Of a stretch of 64,000 nucleotides of DNA, positions 40,238 through 49,888 are shown piece after piece (the first letter of the stretch is position 1; each line of letters opens with the position of its first letter). The translations under genes were made by a program, and so were the position numbers. The notes under the pieces were generated by a model. That model ran no database searches and was not told where the DNA came from. It worked only from the letters and a program-made list of their open reading frames with translations. The stretch is from Galliscardovia ingluviei (GTDB taxonomy: Bacteria; Actinomycetota; Actinomycetes; Actinomycetales; Bifidobacteriaceae): assembly GCF_014635685.1 (NCBI RefSeq), contig NZ_BMDH01000003.1, positions 115,323-179,322 of the forward strand, given 5' to 3'.

Positions 40238-40780
40238 CTATCTTAGCCGCGTTTGGGTAAAGAAGTCAGCTAAAAGTGCCATACATTCCGCTTGGCGGAC
40301 ATCACCAATGACTTGCGGAGTTGCTCCAATATGTGGATCGCGTGCAATATCCCATACAGACCCGCATGCACCCATTTTGCTATCCCATGCCCCAAAAGCA
40401 ATATTTCCTACATGCGCACTTACTGCCGCTCCCGCACACATAGGGCATGGTTCGAGAGTCACCACCAGTGTGCATGCATTAAGGTTCCACGTACCAAGAG
40501 CGCGCGCAGCATCGCGCAGTGCCAGCACTTCAGCATGCGCTAGGGGGTCTTGGTGTGCTTGGCGATGGTTATACCCTTTGCCGATAATATCTCCTACGGC
40601 ATTCAGCACCACTGCCCCTACAGGAACATCGCCTTGCTGGGCTGCTTTATGGGCAAGTTCCAGAGCATCGCTCATGGCATGGTATGCAAGATCTGCAATA
40701 TGTAAACTCCCGCTGCCAGTATTAGTGCAATCCTTGCAATGCGCAGTATGTTGGTGCTGTTGTTGATGATTGTGCGCCAT
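40238..40780 (-). CDS. tadA: tRNA-specific adenosine deaminase
   Basis: Converts A34 to inosine in tRNA-Arg(ACG). Zinc motifs are [11 protein letters not shown] (HAE) and [10 protein letters not shown] (PCxxC). From the ATG at 40780, with AAAGGGGC upstream, the protein has 180 residues, longer than usual because of a His/Gln-rich N-terminus (about 30 residues, with a CKDC). The tail could bind metal, but this is only inferred from composition. Confidence 0.93.
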   Translation of the reverse strand: MAHNHQQQHQHTAHCKDCTNTGSGSLHIADLAYHAMSDALELAHKAAQQGDVPVGAVVLNAVGDIIGKGYNHRQAHQDPLAHAEVLALRDAARALGTWNLNACTLVVTLEPCPMCAGAAVSAHVGNIAFGAWDSKMGACGSVWDIARDPHIGATPQVIGDVRQAECMALLADFFTQTRLR

Positions 40781-40852
40781 GCGTGCCCCTTTCAACACTC
40801 ATTTAACCACACATGCACACACTTGAGTAGCGTTCGCGATAAGCTGGAAAGT

Positions 40853-41491
40853 ATGGAACTTCATGTAGTCTCACACCCATTAGTGGATCATAAGCTCACT
40901 GTTCTTCGTGATAAGAACACTCCTTCAAACACCTTCCGTGAACTCGTTAGCGAGATTGTTATGCTCGAAGCCTACGAGGCAACGCGCGACTTGCTAGTGG
41001 AAGATGTTGATATTGAAACACCAGTTGCTCCAATGACTGGTAAGCGTATTGCTCCCCCTCGTCCGATGATTGTGCCTGTGCTGCGTGCCGGTCTCGGCAT
41101 GCTCGACGGCATGATGAAACTGTTGCCAACTGCCGAGGTTGGTTTCTTGGGCATGAAGCGCGATGAGGAAACGCTTGATATTATTACCTACGCAAATCGT
41201 TTGCCAGATGATCTAACTGGTCGCCACGTATTTTTGCTGGATCCTATGTTGGCTACCGGCGGCACTTTAGTGGCAGCTATTGAGTATTTGGCAGAACGCG
41301 GCGCTCGTGAAATTACGTGCATTGATGTGCTGGCTGCACCTGAGGGGTTGAAGCGTTTGGAAACTGCTGTAGATCCAAGCATTAACGTACGTGTAGTTGT
41401 TGCTGCAGTTGATGAAAAGCTCAATGAGAAGGCTTATATTGTGCCTGGTCTTGGTGATGCTGGAGATCGCTTGTATGGCATTGTGGACTAA
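40853..41491 (+). CDS. upp: Uracil phosphoribosyltransferase
   Basis: Salvages uracil with PRPP to UMP. The PRPP loop is [33 protein letters not shown] at the C-terminus binds uracil. The ATG at 40853 ([10 protein letters not shown]) gives the usual 212 residues; the upstream open frame is not protein-like. Divergent from tadA. Confidence 0.96.
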   Translation: MELHVVSHPLVDHKLTVLRDKNTPSNTFRELVSEIVMLEAYEATRDLLVEDVDIETPVAPMTGKRIAPPRPMIVPVLRAGLGMLDGMMKLLPTAEVGFLGMKRDEETLDIITYANRLPDDLTGRHVFLLDPMLATGGTLVAAIEYLAERGAREITCIDVLAAPEGLKRLETAVDPSINVRVVVAAVDEKLNEKAYIVPGLGDAGDRLYGIVD

Positions 41492-41511
41492 TAGCCACGA
41501 CTAATAGCTAC
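41486..41511. repeat. Tandem 13-base repeat over the upp stop
   Basis: GACTAATAGCCAC followed directly by GACTAATAGCTAC; the first copy contains the TAA stop (41489-41491). Confidence 0.75.
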
Positions 41512-41600
41512 AAGACTTGAAATCACAGATTTATAGCTATTGAACGCAGTACTACAAATGCTGCATAGCGCAAACTCTATATAGATCATTCTATATAACG

Positions 41601-41638
41601 TTAATGGTGACTAGTTGGATTCAGCTAGTCACCATTAA
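41601..41638. terminator. Bidirectional terminator after upp
   Basis: Perfect 14-base stem (TTAATGGTGACTAG with its complement at 41625-41638) and a 10-base loop, between convergent genes. Confidence 0.85.
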
Positions 41639-41642
41639 TGCT

Positions 41643-41870
41643 TTAAGAAAATTTGAGCGTTTTGTGCTCTCTTGCACACTGTACTAAATACAGATTGATG
41701 AGATTTTGATAAGGGATCCCAGTTGATTGAGCTTGCTGCTTGAAATAAGAAATTTCCTCTTCAGCAAGATTCATACTTACGGGACGCCGCTTAACAACAT
41801 ACGGATTTGGTCGAGCGCTCGAAAAATCATATTCTTGTTCCATTTCTGTATCAATATTTTTTTCGCCCAT
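41643..41870 (-). CDS. Orphan ribbon-helix-helix (BrnA/CopG-like) protein
   Basis: 75 residues from the ATG at 41870, with GGAAAGATGG in front. The C-terminal part matches the antitoxin pattern: a beta strand (RRPVSMNLAEEEISYFKQQA), then STGIPYQNLINLYLVQCAREH as the second helix pair. These proteins usually bind DNA and neutralise a BrnT/RelE-type toxin, but no toxin gene lies on either side; upp and rlmH flank it. It may be a solitary regulator or the remainder of a lost pair. Confidence 0.72.
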   Translation of the reverse strand: MGEKNIDTEMEQEYDFSSARPNPYVVKRRPVSMNLAEEEISYFKQQAQSTGIPYQNLINLYLVQCAREHKTLKFS

Positions 41871-41945
41871 TATTACCATCTTTCCGTATATTGATATCAT
41901 CAATATATCAAATACATTATGCGCACAGGCTTTTAGAATAACGGT

Positions 41946-42428
41946 ATGCTCAATATTGATGTACTTTGTGTGGGAAAAATTAAAGAACGGTATTTACGTG
42001 ACGCCATTGACGAATACAGCAAACGTTTAAGCCGGTATTGTAAATTACGCATTATTGAAGTCGCTGATGAAAAAACACCAGACAATGCTAGCGCAGCACA
42101 GGAAGAACAGATTAAAGCAAAAGAAGGCGAGCGCTTGGCAAAACATATTCACGATGGCACTTATGTGATTGCGCTTGCTATTGAGGGCAAAATGCTCTCT
42201 TCACCAGCACTGGCTGAAAAGCTCAATGCGTTGGCTTTGCAAGGATCGAGCCATATTCAGCTCATTATTGGCGGATCACTTGGCATCGATACATCAATAT
42301 TGAAACGAGCAGATATGCTGCTGAGTCTTTCTCCTATGACGTTCCCTCACCAGCTGATGCGCGTGATTTTGCTGGAGCAAGTGTATCGTGCATTCAAAAT
42401 TAATGCGCACGAACCGTACCATAAGTAA
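41946..42428 (+). CDS. rlmH: 23S rRNA pseudouridine1915 methyltransferase
   Basis: 160-residue SPOUT methyltransferase that acts on assembled 70S ribosomes at m3-pseudouridine 1915. Family pattern: [29 protein letters not shown] at the start in pieces, [18 protein letters not shown] (SAM knot), and the C-terminal [22 protein letters not shown] with the YH end. Length normal. Confidence 0.95.
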   Translation: MLNIDVLCVGKIKERYLRDAIDEYSKRLSRYCKLRIIEVADEKTPDNASAAQEEQIKAKEGERLAKHIHDGTYVIALAIEGKMLSSPALAEKLNALALQGSSHIQLIIGGSLGIDTSILKRADMLLSLSPMTFPHQLMRVILLEQVYRAFKINAHEPYHK

Positions 42429-42567
42429 GTCTTGCAATAAGTGCCATACATAAGCAAGTCACAGTAAACGCGCCGAGCTTCACAAGAGCGCACAATATCA
42501 CTAGGCTTAGCATTCGAGTAGCAGGTTTTGCGTCCAAAAGATTACAAAACACTTGAAAGGAAATGGC

Positions 42568-43992
42568 ATGCTTAGCGTTTTGGACATGTTTTCTATTGGC
42601 ATCGGGCCATCATCTTCACATACAGTAGGACCAATGCGAGCAGCACATGAATTTGCACAGCGCGTAGCTAAATATCATGCCACTTCACAGAAGCCAATTA
42701 CTCGTATTCATGCCACTTTATTTGGCTCTTTAGCACAAACAGGCCTTGGCCACGGCACCGATCGAGCTGTACTTGCTGGTCTTGAAGGGAAAACTCCAGA
42801 AACCGTGGATCCACAAGACGTGCTCCATGATTTAGATATATGTAGTGAGCGCGGCGAACTATGGCTTAATGGCACTATCCGTATGCCGTTTGCGCGCGAT
42901 GATATTGAATTTGACCGCTGGCATGCTCCAGGTCTGCATCCGAACCGTGTAACCTTGAGCGCGTTTGATGCCAGCAACACTGCCGTTTTGGAAGAAACAT
43001 ATTATTCTATTGGCGGTGGGTTTATTGCAACAGAAGAGCAAATGCGAGAACCTATAGCCACTGTGCAAGATGCTCATGCAAAAACAACAACCATTCCCTT
43101 TGATTTTTGTTCTGCAACAGAAATGATTGCTCTGTGTGAGCAGCATCAATGCTCTATTGCTGATTTAATGTGGGCTAATGAACATGCGCTACGCCCTCAA
43201 AAGCAGACCGAGCAGAGCATGGACCATATTTGGCGTACTATGCGCGAATGCGTGTCCAACGGGTGTACCAGTACTGAGGAAATGCTGCCCGGCGGATTAC
43301 ATGTGCGCCGCCGCGCTCCAAAACTATACGAACGTATGCGCCCAGACCTAGCATATGTATTAGATGGTAAAACCCCAATTGCTGATTTACGCGCACATGG
43401 AGCCGATGCTGAATGGGCAGCACTGTTTGCTATGGCAGTCAATGAGGAAAATGCTGGCGGGGGACGAATTGTTACTGCGCCAACCAATGGTGCTGCGGGC
43501 ATTATTCCAGCAGTATTGCACTATTATTGGCTACTTTCTGGCAAGTGGGCGCCGCGGGGAATCTACACTTTCTTACTCACTGCATCAGCTATTGGCTACT
43601 TATTTAAGCGTAATGCCTCTATTTCTGGAGCAGAAGTTGGCTGCCAGGGAGAAGTTGGATCAGCATGCTCTATGGCAGCTGGCGCACTCTGTGCTGTGCT
43701 TGGTGGCACTCCGCGTCAAGTTGAAAATGCAGCAGAAATTGGTATTGAGCACAATTTGGGACTAACTTGCGACCCTATTGGCGGGTTGGTGCAAATTCCA
43801 TGCATTGAGCGCAACGCTATGGCCACTAATACCGCAATTAACGCTGCTCGTATGGCGTTACTTGGCGATGGCTCGCATATTGTTTCTTTGGATTCTGCTA
43901 TTAAAACAATGAAAGATACTGGTTTAGATATGATGAGCAAGTATAAGGAGACTTCCCAGGGCGGCTTGGCAGTTAACGTCACCGAATGCTAG
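42568..43992 (+). CDS. sdaA: L-serine ammonia-lyase, iron-sulfur type
   Basis: Deaminates serine to pyruvate with a 4Fe-4S cluster, a common catabolic enzyme of anaerobes. 474 residues with the single-chain form: beta domain first (MFSIGIGPSSSHTVGPMRAA), catalytic alpha domain after about 200 residues. Cluster cysteines are in GCQGEVGSACSMAAGALC and the later GLTCDPIGGLVQIPC. GAAAGGAAATGGC precedes the ATG at 42568. Confidence 0.95.
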   Translation: MLSVLDMFSIGIGPSSSHTVGPMRAAHEFAQRVAKYHATSQKPITRIHATLFGSLAQTGLGHGTDRAVLAGLEGKTPETVDPQDVLHDLDICSERGELWLNGTIRMPFARDDIEFDRWHAPGLHPNRVTLSAFDASNTAVLEETYYSIGGGFIATEEQMREPIATVQDAHAKTTTIPFDFCSATEMIALCEQHQCSIADLMWANEHALRPQKQTEQSMDHIWRTMRECVSNGCTSTEEMLPGGLHVRRRAPKLYERMRPDLAYVLDGKTPIADLRAHGADAEWAALFAMAVNEENAGGGRIVTAPTNGAAGIIPAVLHYYWLLSGKWAPRGIYTFLLTASAIGYLFKRNASISGAEVGCQGEVGSACSMAAGALCAVLGGTPRQVENAAEIGIEHNLGLTCDPIGGLVQIPCIERNAMATNTAINAARMALLGDGSHIVSLDSAIKTMKDTGLDMMSKYKETSQGGLAVNVTEC

Positions 43993-44106
43993 TCAAGGAT
44001 GGCGCTGATGCCGACTGTCATACGCTCGAGGAGTGATTTCGGCAATCTACTATGATTGGTCTCGATTAGCTACGATTAACTATGATTAGCTTTGACAGTC
44101 CGCACA

Positions 44107-44871
44107 CTACCACTTGATAGGGTTGAAAAATTCCATCCACCATGGTTCGCTCTCACGTCGCTTGAGTTCATCAGATTGCTGCATCTCCACTATAGCGTAG
44201 TCAAATAGAGAAAATGCCTGTATCTCTGGCAATACTGGCACCCCTTGAGTTGGTACCTGCACAATAAATGTACAAACATCACTCATGCTGCTCGATAATA
44301 CCCCGTTATCATAGTGCCCCTGCCAGCTTGTCGTAATATAGGCAACCACAATATACTTTGAATACGTTGAGTGTGCAAACGCAGATAATGGCATTGGTAT
44401 AGCATTACTGATTTTTGATTGTATGCGCAGATTAGTAATGGTTCCAGGACTTTCTTCATCCGGTAGAAAGCGTTCATATTCATGGGCAAACTGCAACTCG
44501 CTAGGACGCAATACAGCTAGATTCTGCTGGTCTGATGCCGCATCGCCTTTTGACTGGGTTGCATATTGACTTGTATGCTGACCAGCAGATCCAGACTGCT
44601 GGTGTAATTCTCCTAATGCTCGATCGAATTGATTGAGCTTTCGTATAATGATTTGTCGAGTTGCTGCAGATGGCTCTTGCGGGAGGCTGGCAAAAAACTG
44701 ATTTCGTGCTTGCATATTTTCTAGAAAAATGCCTACAACAATAAGTACAGCAAGAATAGCGACTAGAACATCTGTAATACGATGTGAGAACTTACTATCT
44801 CTTGAAGTATGAAAGGTATGAGAAGTATGAGAAGCGCGACTTTGCTTTGATTTCATTTGTTGCAGCACCAT
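44107..44871 (-). CDS. Membrane-anchored protein of unknown function
   Basis: 254 residues. A basic, His/Ser/Thr-rich start with tandem SHT/FHT words, one membrane helix (about 33-50, VLVAILAVLIVVGIFLE), then an extracytoplasmic domain with helices and a beta-rich C-terminal half. I recognise no family. Upstream of the start the spacer contains an antitoxin remnant on the other strand; downstream (43993-44106) the words CTATGATT and GATTAGC repeat imperfectly. Confidence 0.65.
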   Translation of the reverse strand: MVLQQMKSKQSRASHTSHTFHTSRDSKFSHRITDVLVAILAVLIVVGIFLENMQARNQFFASLPQEPSAATRQIIIRKLNQFDRALGELHQQSGSAGQHTSQYATQSKGDAASDQQNLAVLRPSELQFAHEYERFLPDEESPGTITNLRIQSKISNAIPMPLSAFAHSTYSKYIVVAYITTSWQGHYDNGVLSSSMSDVCTFIVQVPTQGVPVLPEIQAFSLFDYAIVEMQQSDELKRRESEPWWMEFFNPIKW

Positions 44872-44893
44872 ACTTTAGTGTAACACTCAGCCA

Positions 44894-45022
44894 TTGAGAA
44901 ATCTCCATTCACAGTGGCTCGTCGATGAGCTTGACAGACAGGCCAACCATCTTGCAGTAAGCCGCAACGCAATCGTAAATATATGGCTTGCCGAACGCGC
45001 AAAATCAGAAGTTCAAGCATAA
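44894..45022 (+). pseudogene. 5'-truncated ribbon-helix-helix antitoxin remnant
   Basis: A 42-codon frame (from TTG at 44894 to TAA at 45020-45022) translates to QWLVDELDRQANHLAVSRN followed by AIVNIWLAERAK, the characteristic C-terminal RHH part of CopG/BrnA-type antitoxins. There is no ATG and no ribosome site; the frame is closed upstream by TAG near 44876, and the N-terminal strand that contacts DNA is missing. No toxin follows; a terminator and hspR do. Best read as the decayed end of an antitoxin gene. Confidence 0.65.
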
Positions 45023-45089
45023 TTCATCCTCAATAGTCCACACTGGACTACGCAAAGACATCTGGCATGAGCAAACTGTTAAAACGCAA

Positions 45090-45124
45090 AGAGGTTTCAG
45101 ACACATTGTTCGACTGAAACCTCT
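45090..45124 (-). terminator. Terminator of the dnaK-grpE-dnaJ-hspR operon
   Basis: Perfect 11-base stem AGAGGTTTCAG (45090-45100 with 45114-45124), 13-base loop, directly after the hspR stop; on the minus strand it runs into TTTGCGTTTT. Confidence 0.85.
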
Positions 45125-45128
45125 ATTG

Positions 45129-45632
45129 TTACTGTGCGGTAATTTGCAGCATCGCATGCGTGCGACGGCGTGCTTGACGACGTTGCACTTCTGTGACTTC
45201 GCCATCGCTATCAGCTTGAAATACAAAGGATCCTTCCATGCGGCGGCGCAACTGCATCACTTGGCGGCGTAGCTGACGGTTTTCCTCCATCAGCTGCAAA
45301 ATCCTCGTAATACCAGCCAAGTTAATAGACTCATCCTGGCTCATATGCTGTGCTTGCGAAAGTCGCTCAATATCACGCAGACTGTATCGACGGGCGCCAC
45401 CCGCAGTACGCTGAGGGACAATCAGCCCAAGCCGATCGTACTGCCTCAATGTCTGCGGATGGATATCTGCTACAAGCGCCGCTTGCCCTACAGAAAACAC
45501 TGGAAAATCAGCGTTAAGACCAAACTCGTCAACCACATCAAGCGTAATTCTGCCGCTGACAAGCGCCTCTGCCGCAGCTTCGTAGGCTTTGCGCACCTGC
45601 GGAGCTAGACGAATATGTTGCTGATACACCAT
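45129..45632 (-). CDS. hspR: Heat-shock repressor HspR (MerR family)
   Basis: 167 residues. MerR HTH: FSVGQAALVADIHPQTLRQYDRLGLI, then the HspR-type RRYSLRDIERL and a leucine-rich coiled coil (ITRILQLMEENRQLRRQV). HspR binds HAIR repeats with DnaK as co-repressor and shuts the dnaK operon; two HAIR boxes upstream of dnaK are visible. A long tail after the coil is variable in the family. Last gene of the operon. Confidence 0.94.
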   Translation of the reverse strand: MVYQQHIRLAPQVRKAYEAAAEALVSGRITLDVVDEFGLNADFPVFSVGQAALVADIHPQTLRQYDRLGLIVPQRTAGGARRYSLRDIERLSQAQHMSQDESINLAGITRILQLMEENRQLRRQVMQLRRRMEGSFVFQADSDGEVTEVQRRQARRRTHAMLQITAQ

Positions 45633-45649
45633 GTGTCTCCTCCTGCTTG

Positions 45650-46741
45650 CTACTCAGCTTTATCGTGCGACTGTTGAGCAGTGTGCGCTACGCCGTTTTC
45701 GCGCTGTTCAGCCAACTGCTCAGAGAATCGAGAGGTTTTCGCCTCGAAATCTTTCGCAGCTTTCTTTTGCAACATATTCCAGTTCGTTGGAATATGCACT
45801 TCTAAGTGAGCTACTAAATCACCGGCACCCTCTGGACGTACTACGCCTTTGCCTTTTACGCGCACTACGCTACCTGTGTCTGAGCCTGCTGGAATTTTTA
45901 CCGTGAGCGGCTTGCCGTCAATATCCGTAGTATTCACTTTGCCGCCAAATGCAGCTTCTGCCACGGTGATTGGAAGTGTCATCACCACATCTTTGCCGTC
46001 CATAGCAAAGCGGTCATCTGACTTGACTTTAACAGTCAGATACAAGTCGCCGTTTTTACCGCCATTCCTGCCTTCATGTCCTTTACCTGGAAGGCGGATT
46101 TTCTGCCCATCGCGCACGCCAGCAGGAATATGCGTTTTAAACTTCTTCCCGCCAACACCAAGCGATACTGTAGCGCCCTTAATGGCTTGCCGCAGAGTAA
46201 GTGTAATTGTAGAATTGCGGTCTTTGCCTTGCTCTGGACGTGGCGCTTCCTGATATCCAGCACCATAGCCAGCTCCAGCATGACCTGCGCCTGCACCATA
46301 ACCTGTACCAAAGCCTCCAGCGCCGCCGAACGCGCCTAGAATATCACTTAGATCAGGTCCGCCATTGGTGCCAGACGTAGAGAATCGAATGCGCTGTCCG
46401 CCAGTGCCAGCACCAGAAGCGCCGCCGAACATGGATCCAAACATATCTGCGAAGGATCCTGCGTCAAATCCACCCTGTCCTGATCCTCCAGCAAAGCGAG
46501 CGCCACCCATGCCAAATTGGCGAATAGCGTCATACTTCTTGCGCTGGTTAGCATCAGAAAGCACATCGTAGGCTTCGGAAATGTCCTTAAATTTTTCTTC
46601 TGCCTCTTTTGTTTTATTAAGATCAGGGTGATATTTACGTGCTAATTTGCGGTATGCTTTGGTGATTTCATCGTCTTTAGCATCCTTGGAGACACCGAGG
46701 ACCTTATAGAAATCTTTATTTAACCATTCATTCTCAGCCAT
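45650..46741 (-). CDS. dnaJ: DnaJ-family co-chaperone without zinc finger (class II)
   Basis: 363 residues from the ATG at 46741 (GAAAGGAGGCAGTG upstream). J domain at the N-terminus with the HPD motif in KYHPDLNK, then a Gly/Phe-rich stretch, then two DnaJ C-terminal beta domains. The four CxxCxGxG zinc repeats of class I DnaJ are absent, so this is a CbpA/DnaJ2-like class II protein. It stimulates DnaK ATPase and feeds it clients. Spaced 17 bases from hspR. Confidence 0.93.
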   Translation of the reverse strand: MAENEWLNKDFYKVLGVSKDAKDDEITKAYRKLARKYHPDLNKTKEAEEKFKDISEAYDVLSDANQRKKYDAIRQFGMGGARFAGGSGQGGFDAGSFADMFGSMFGGASGAGTGGQRIRFSTSGTNGGPDLSDILGAFGGAGGFGTGYGAGAGHAGAGYGAGYQEAPRPEQGKDRNSTITLTLRQAIKGATVSLGVGGKKFKTHIPAGVRDGQKIRLPGKGHEGRNGGKNGDLYLTVKVKSDDRFAMDGKDVVMTLPITVAEAAFGGKVNTTDIDGKPLTVKIPAGSDTGSVVRVKGKGVVRPEGAGDLVAHLEVHIPTNWNMLQKKAAKDFEAKTSRFSEQLAEQRENGVAHTAQQSHDKAE

Positions 46742-47036
46742 CACTGCCTCCTTTCAAGACTGTAAGCCAAGCTTCATGAATTGTGTTTGGGCTCTCTGTT
46801 ATCTATATGTTGAAAGTTTCTATTTGTGTATGCGTTAGACGTTACTGTTAAACGTCTTACATAATTCTCATCATGCTGCACATCAATACATGCACAATGT
46901 TTACATGTTCAATGTTGTAGTTTCGCATATTTGAAACTAGGTGTGCAACAGATATCCATTACACACCTAGATTGCAAAACTCTCGCAGCTTTTGTAGTTT
47001 CTACTCAGTTACTGCCACAGAGTCGATACACAGAGG
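46742..47036. other. grpE-dnaJ spacer with hairpin
   Basis: 295 bases without a gene inside the heat-shock operon. It contains a 9-base stem (CTAGGTGTG at 46937-46945 with CACACCTAG at 46962-46970), 66 bases after the grpE stop, and a smaller dyad (GACGTTACTGTTAAACGTC) near 46838-46856. The hairpin may attenuate or process the transcript between grpE and dnaJ. No separate promoter was recognised. Confidence 0.45.
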
Positions 47037-47747
47037 CTACTGTTGCGGAGAAGCAACTACCACACGTGCCGCGCGAATCACGCGATCGCCAATGCGATAT
47101 CCTGCCTCCACTACAGCATCTACTGTTTCACTTTGCGCCTGTGGGTCAGGACGATGCAAAATTGCTTCGTGCTTAGTTGGGTCAAATTCCTCGCCCTTAA
47201 CACCAAACTTTTCCACACCGAACTTTTCGAAGGTTTTATCAATTTTTGCAGCGACAGCCTTAAATGAATCATCCATGCCGTCATGTTCACGGATGCGATC
47301 CATATCGTCTAAAGCAGGTAGCAATGCCGTCAGCACGTCAATAATGCCATGCTGACGGAAGCGATCCTGCTCCTTAGCTGCGCGGTTGCGGAAATTGATA
47401 AATTCTGCACGCTCACGCTGCAATGCTTCTAAATACTCAGCGGCTTCTTTCTTTGCTTGACCAAGTGGGGTGAGGGTGGATTCATCGCCTTGCTCACCGT
47501 TATCAGCACTATCTGCACTCTGCTGAGCACTATCTGCAGCACTTGCCTCAGAGTTCGTAGACTCAGCATGTTCAGCTTGCCCGCTTGCCTCATTACTATC
47601 TTCGTGATGGGCTTGAGGAGCATCTGCCGACTGTGCCGCACCGTTAGATGCATTGTCAGACGCTGCACCATCAGGGCTGGCCTGCCCAGCTACCTTATCG
47701 GCTTCGGGCAGGTCGTTCAAGTAATCGTCTTTATTGAATGCAGCCAT
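47037..47747 (-). CDS. grpE: Nucleotide exchange factor GrpE
   Basis: 236 residues from the ATG at 47747, one base after the dnaK stop, indicating coupled translation. An acidic Ala/Ser/Asp-rich N-terminal third, then the GrpE coiled coil (AAEYLEALQRERAEFINFRNR) and the beta-wing signature near VDAVVEAGYRIGDRVIRAARVVVA. Releases ADP from DnaK. Confidence 0.95.
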   Translation of the reverse strand: MAAFNKDDYLNDLPEADKVAGQASPDGAASDNASNGAAQSADAPQAHHEDSNEASGQAEHAESTNSEASAADSAQQSADSADNGEQGDESTLTPLGQAKKEAAEYLEALQRERAEFINFRNRAAKEQDRFRQHGIIDVLTALLPALDDMDRIREHDGMDDSFKAVAAKIDKTFEKFGVEKFGVKGEEFDPTKHEAILHRPDPQAQSETVDAVVEAGYRIGDRVIRAARVVVASPQQ

Positions 47748-47748
47748 A

Positions 47749-49632
47749 TTACTTGTTGTCCTTGTTGTCGTCATCGTCTACGACTTCGGCATCAACTACG
47801 TCATCGTCAGACTGTGCACCAGCGTTAGCAGCACCTGCACCAGCGGCGCCAGCGGCACCTGCAGCGCCTTCAGCGCCCTGCTGTGCGTACAGCTGCTCAC
47901 CAATCTTCTGAGCAGCAGTCATCAACTCAGTTTGTGCGCTCTTAATCTTCTCGATGTCCTCACCCTTCAAGGCTTCCTTCAAAGCGTTCACCTTGTCGGT
48001 TACGTCCTTAGCTACATCGTCAGAGAGCTTGTCCTTGTTGTCGTTGACAAGCTTCTCAGTCTGATATGCGAAGCTTTCAGCCTGATTACGGGTTTCAGCA
48101 TCTTCACGGCGCTGCTTATCTTCAGCTTCGTGTGCTTCTGCTTCCTTCACCATGCGGTCGATCTCGTCCTTTGGCAGACCAGAACCACCGGTAATAGTCA
48201 TGGACTGTTCCTTACCAGTGCCCTTATCCTTTGCAGAGACATGCACAATGCCATTAGCGTCAATATCAAAGGTGACTTCAATCTGTGGAATACCGCGTGG
48301 AGCTGGAGCAATACCAGTCAGCTCAAAAGTACCCAGTGGCTTGTTATCGCGAGCAAATTCGCGTTCACCCTGATATACCTGAATGAGTACAGATGGCTGG
48401 TTATCTTCTGCTGTTGAGAAGACTTCACTGCGCTTGGTTGGAATAGCGGTGTTACGATCAATGAGCTTGGTCATAATGCCGCCCTTAGTTTCAATACCAA
48501 GGCTCAATGGAGTTACATCAATCAGCAGCACATCCTTACGGTCGCCCTTAATAACTCCAGACTGTACAGCTGCACCAACTGCTACTACCTCATCTGGGTT
48601 CACAGACTGATTTGCTTCTTTACCGCCGGTCAGCTCCTTGACCAATTCCTTAACTGCTGGCATACGTGTTGAACCACCAACAAGCACTACGTGGTCAATC
48701 TGAGAAATGGAGATGCCAGCGTCTGAAAGCACATTATTGAATGGTGTGCGGCAGCGGCCGAGCAAATCAGCAGTCATTTCCTCGAAGTGTGCACGAGTTA
48801 AGGTCTCATCAAGATGCACTGGTACGCCGTCAGCAGTCATAGCCAAGTACTGCATTGAGATAGAGGTTGAAGTAGACGAGCTCAACTCCTTCTTTGCCTG
48901 CTCAGCTGCTTCCTTCAAGCGCTGCAAAGCAATCTTATCCTTGGAAAGATCAACGCCATACTTATTCTTTACTTCGCCAACAAGCCAGTCGATAATCTTC
49001 TGATCCCAGTCATCGCCACCCAAGCGGTTATCGCCATTGGTTGCCTTCACCTGAATTGTGGAGAAGCCGTCATCATCCTTACCAATCTCCAGCAAGGACA
49101 CATCAAAAGTACCGCCACCCAAGTCGAATACTAGGATACTTTCATCTTCCTTGCCCTTTTCCAAGCCGTAAGCAAGTGCTGCAGCGGTTGGCTCGTTAAT
49201 AATACGAAGCACATTCAAGCCTGCAATAGTGCCTGCGTCCTTGGTTGCCTGACGCTGTGCGTCATTGAAGTATGCTGGGCAGGTAATTACTGCATCAGTT
49301 ACTGGTTCGCCCAAGTATGCTTCTGCATCCCTCTTGAGCTTCATCAAAATCTGTGCGGAAATCTCTTGTGGAGTCCACTTCTTTCCGTCAATTTCTACGC
49401 TCCAATCAGTGCCCATATGGCGCTTTACAGAGCTAATGGTGCGGTCAACGTTGGTTACTGCCTGACGCTTAGCAACTTCGCCTACCAAAATTTCACCAGA
49501 CTTGCTGAATGCTACTACTGATGGTGTAGTGCGAGCGCCTTCAGCGTTTACGATTACTGTTGGCTGACCACCTTCGAGTGTAGCAATGCAAGAATTTGTG
49601 GTACCTAAATCAATACCTACTGCGCGTCCCAT
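47749..49632 (-). CDS. dnaK: Chaperone DnaK (Hsp70)
   Basis: 627 residues from the ATG at 49632, which has [29 protein letters not shown] is the canonical start. ATPase motifs [12 protein letters not shown] and [12 protein letters not shown], linker and substrate domain ([14 protein letters not shown]), helical lid, and an Ala/Gly tail ending in acidic residues. Core Hsp70, first gene of the operon, and co-repressor of HspR. Confidence 0.97.
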   Translation of the reverse strand: MGRAVGIDLGTTNSCIATLEGGQPTVIVNAEGARTTPSVVAFSKSGEILVGEVAKRQAVTNVDRTISSVKRHMGTDWSVEIDGKKWTPQEISAQILMKLKRDAEAYLGEPVTDAVITCPAYFNDAQRQATKDAGTIAGLNVLRIINEPTAAALAYGLEKGKEDESILVFDLGGGTFDVSLLEIGKDDDGFSTIQVKATNGDNRLGGDDWDQKIIDWLVGEVKNKYGVDLSKDKIALQRLKEAAEQAKKELSSSTSTSISMQYLAMTADGVPVHLDETLTRAHFEEMTADLLGRCRTPFNNVLSDAGISISQIDHVVLVGGSTRMPAVKELVKELTGGKEANQSVNPDEVVAVGAAVQSGVIKGDRKDVLLIDVTPLSLGIETKGGIMTKLIDRNTAIPTKRSEVFSTAEDNQPSVLIQVYQGEREFARDNKPLGTFELTGIAPAPRGIPQIEVTFDIDANGIVHVSAKDKGTGKEQSMTITGGSGLPKDEIDRMVKEAEAHEAEDKQRREDAETRNQAESFAYQTEKLVNDNKDKLSDDVAKDVTDKVNALKEALKGEDIEKIKSAQTELMTAAQKIGEQLYAQQGAEGAAGAAGAAGAGAANAGAQSDDDVVDAEVVDDDDNKDNK

Positions 49633-49770
49633 ATTGTCTCCTTTTGCTATGCACATTGCTGTGCATATATTTCTATTCGTTTGTAGCTTTTCGCTCCAAG
49701 TCTTAGCAGGCTACTTGTTGCTGGTGCCGGTATTACTGTTACTGCACAGCTCGTTTTGCCTTGCTCTAAA

Positions 49771-49790
49771 CTTGAGCCTATATCACTCAA
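49771..49790. promoter_or_regulatory. HAIR operator 1 (HspR site)
   Basis: CTTGAGC, 7 bases, ACTCAA: one mismatch each side from the known HAIR consensus CTTGAGT-N7-ACTCAAG. It lies downstream of the dnaK -10 box, within the transcribed leader. Confidence 0.8.
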
Positions 49791-49804
49791 CTTCCTTAAG
49801 GCAA

Positions 49805-49810
49805 ATTATA
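49805..49810 (-). promoter_or_regulatory. Probable dnaK -10 box
   Basis: TATAAT on the minus strand, placed between the two HAIR boxes. The matching -35 region falls on HAIR operator 2, so bound HspR would cover it. Confidence 0.6.
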
Positions 49811-49829
49811 TTCCCACTTCTTCACAAAA

Positions 49830-49849
49830 CTTGAGTTAATCAGACTCAA
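49830..49849. promoter_or_regulatory. HAIR operator 2 (HspR site)
   Basis: CTTGAGT, 7 bases (TAATCAG), ACTCAA: matches the HAIR consensus at 13 of 14 positions. Centre to centre it is 59 bases from the first box. Confidence 0.9.
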
Positions 49850-49888
49850 CCTGGCGTGTCGCATTATGAACTCGATATGCAAGTCGTA

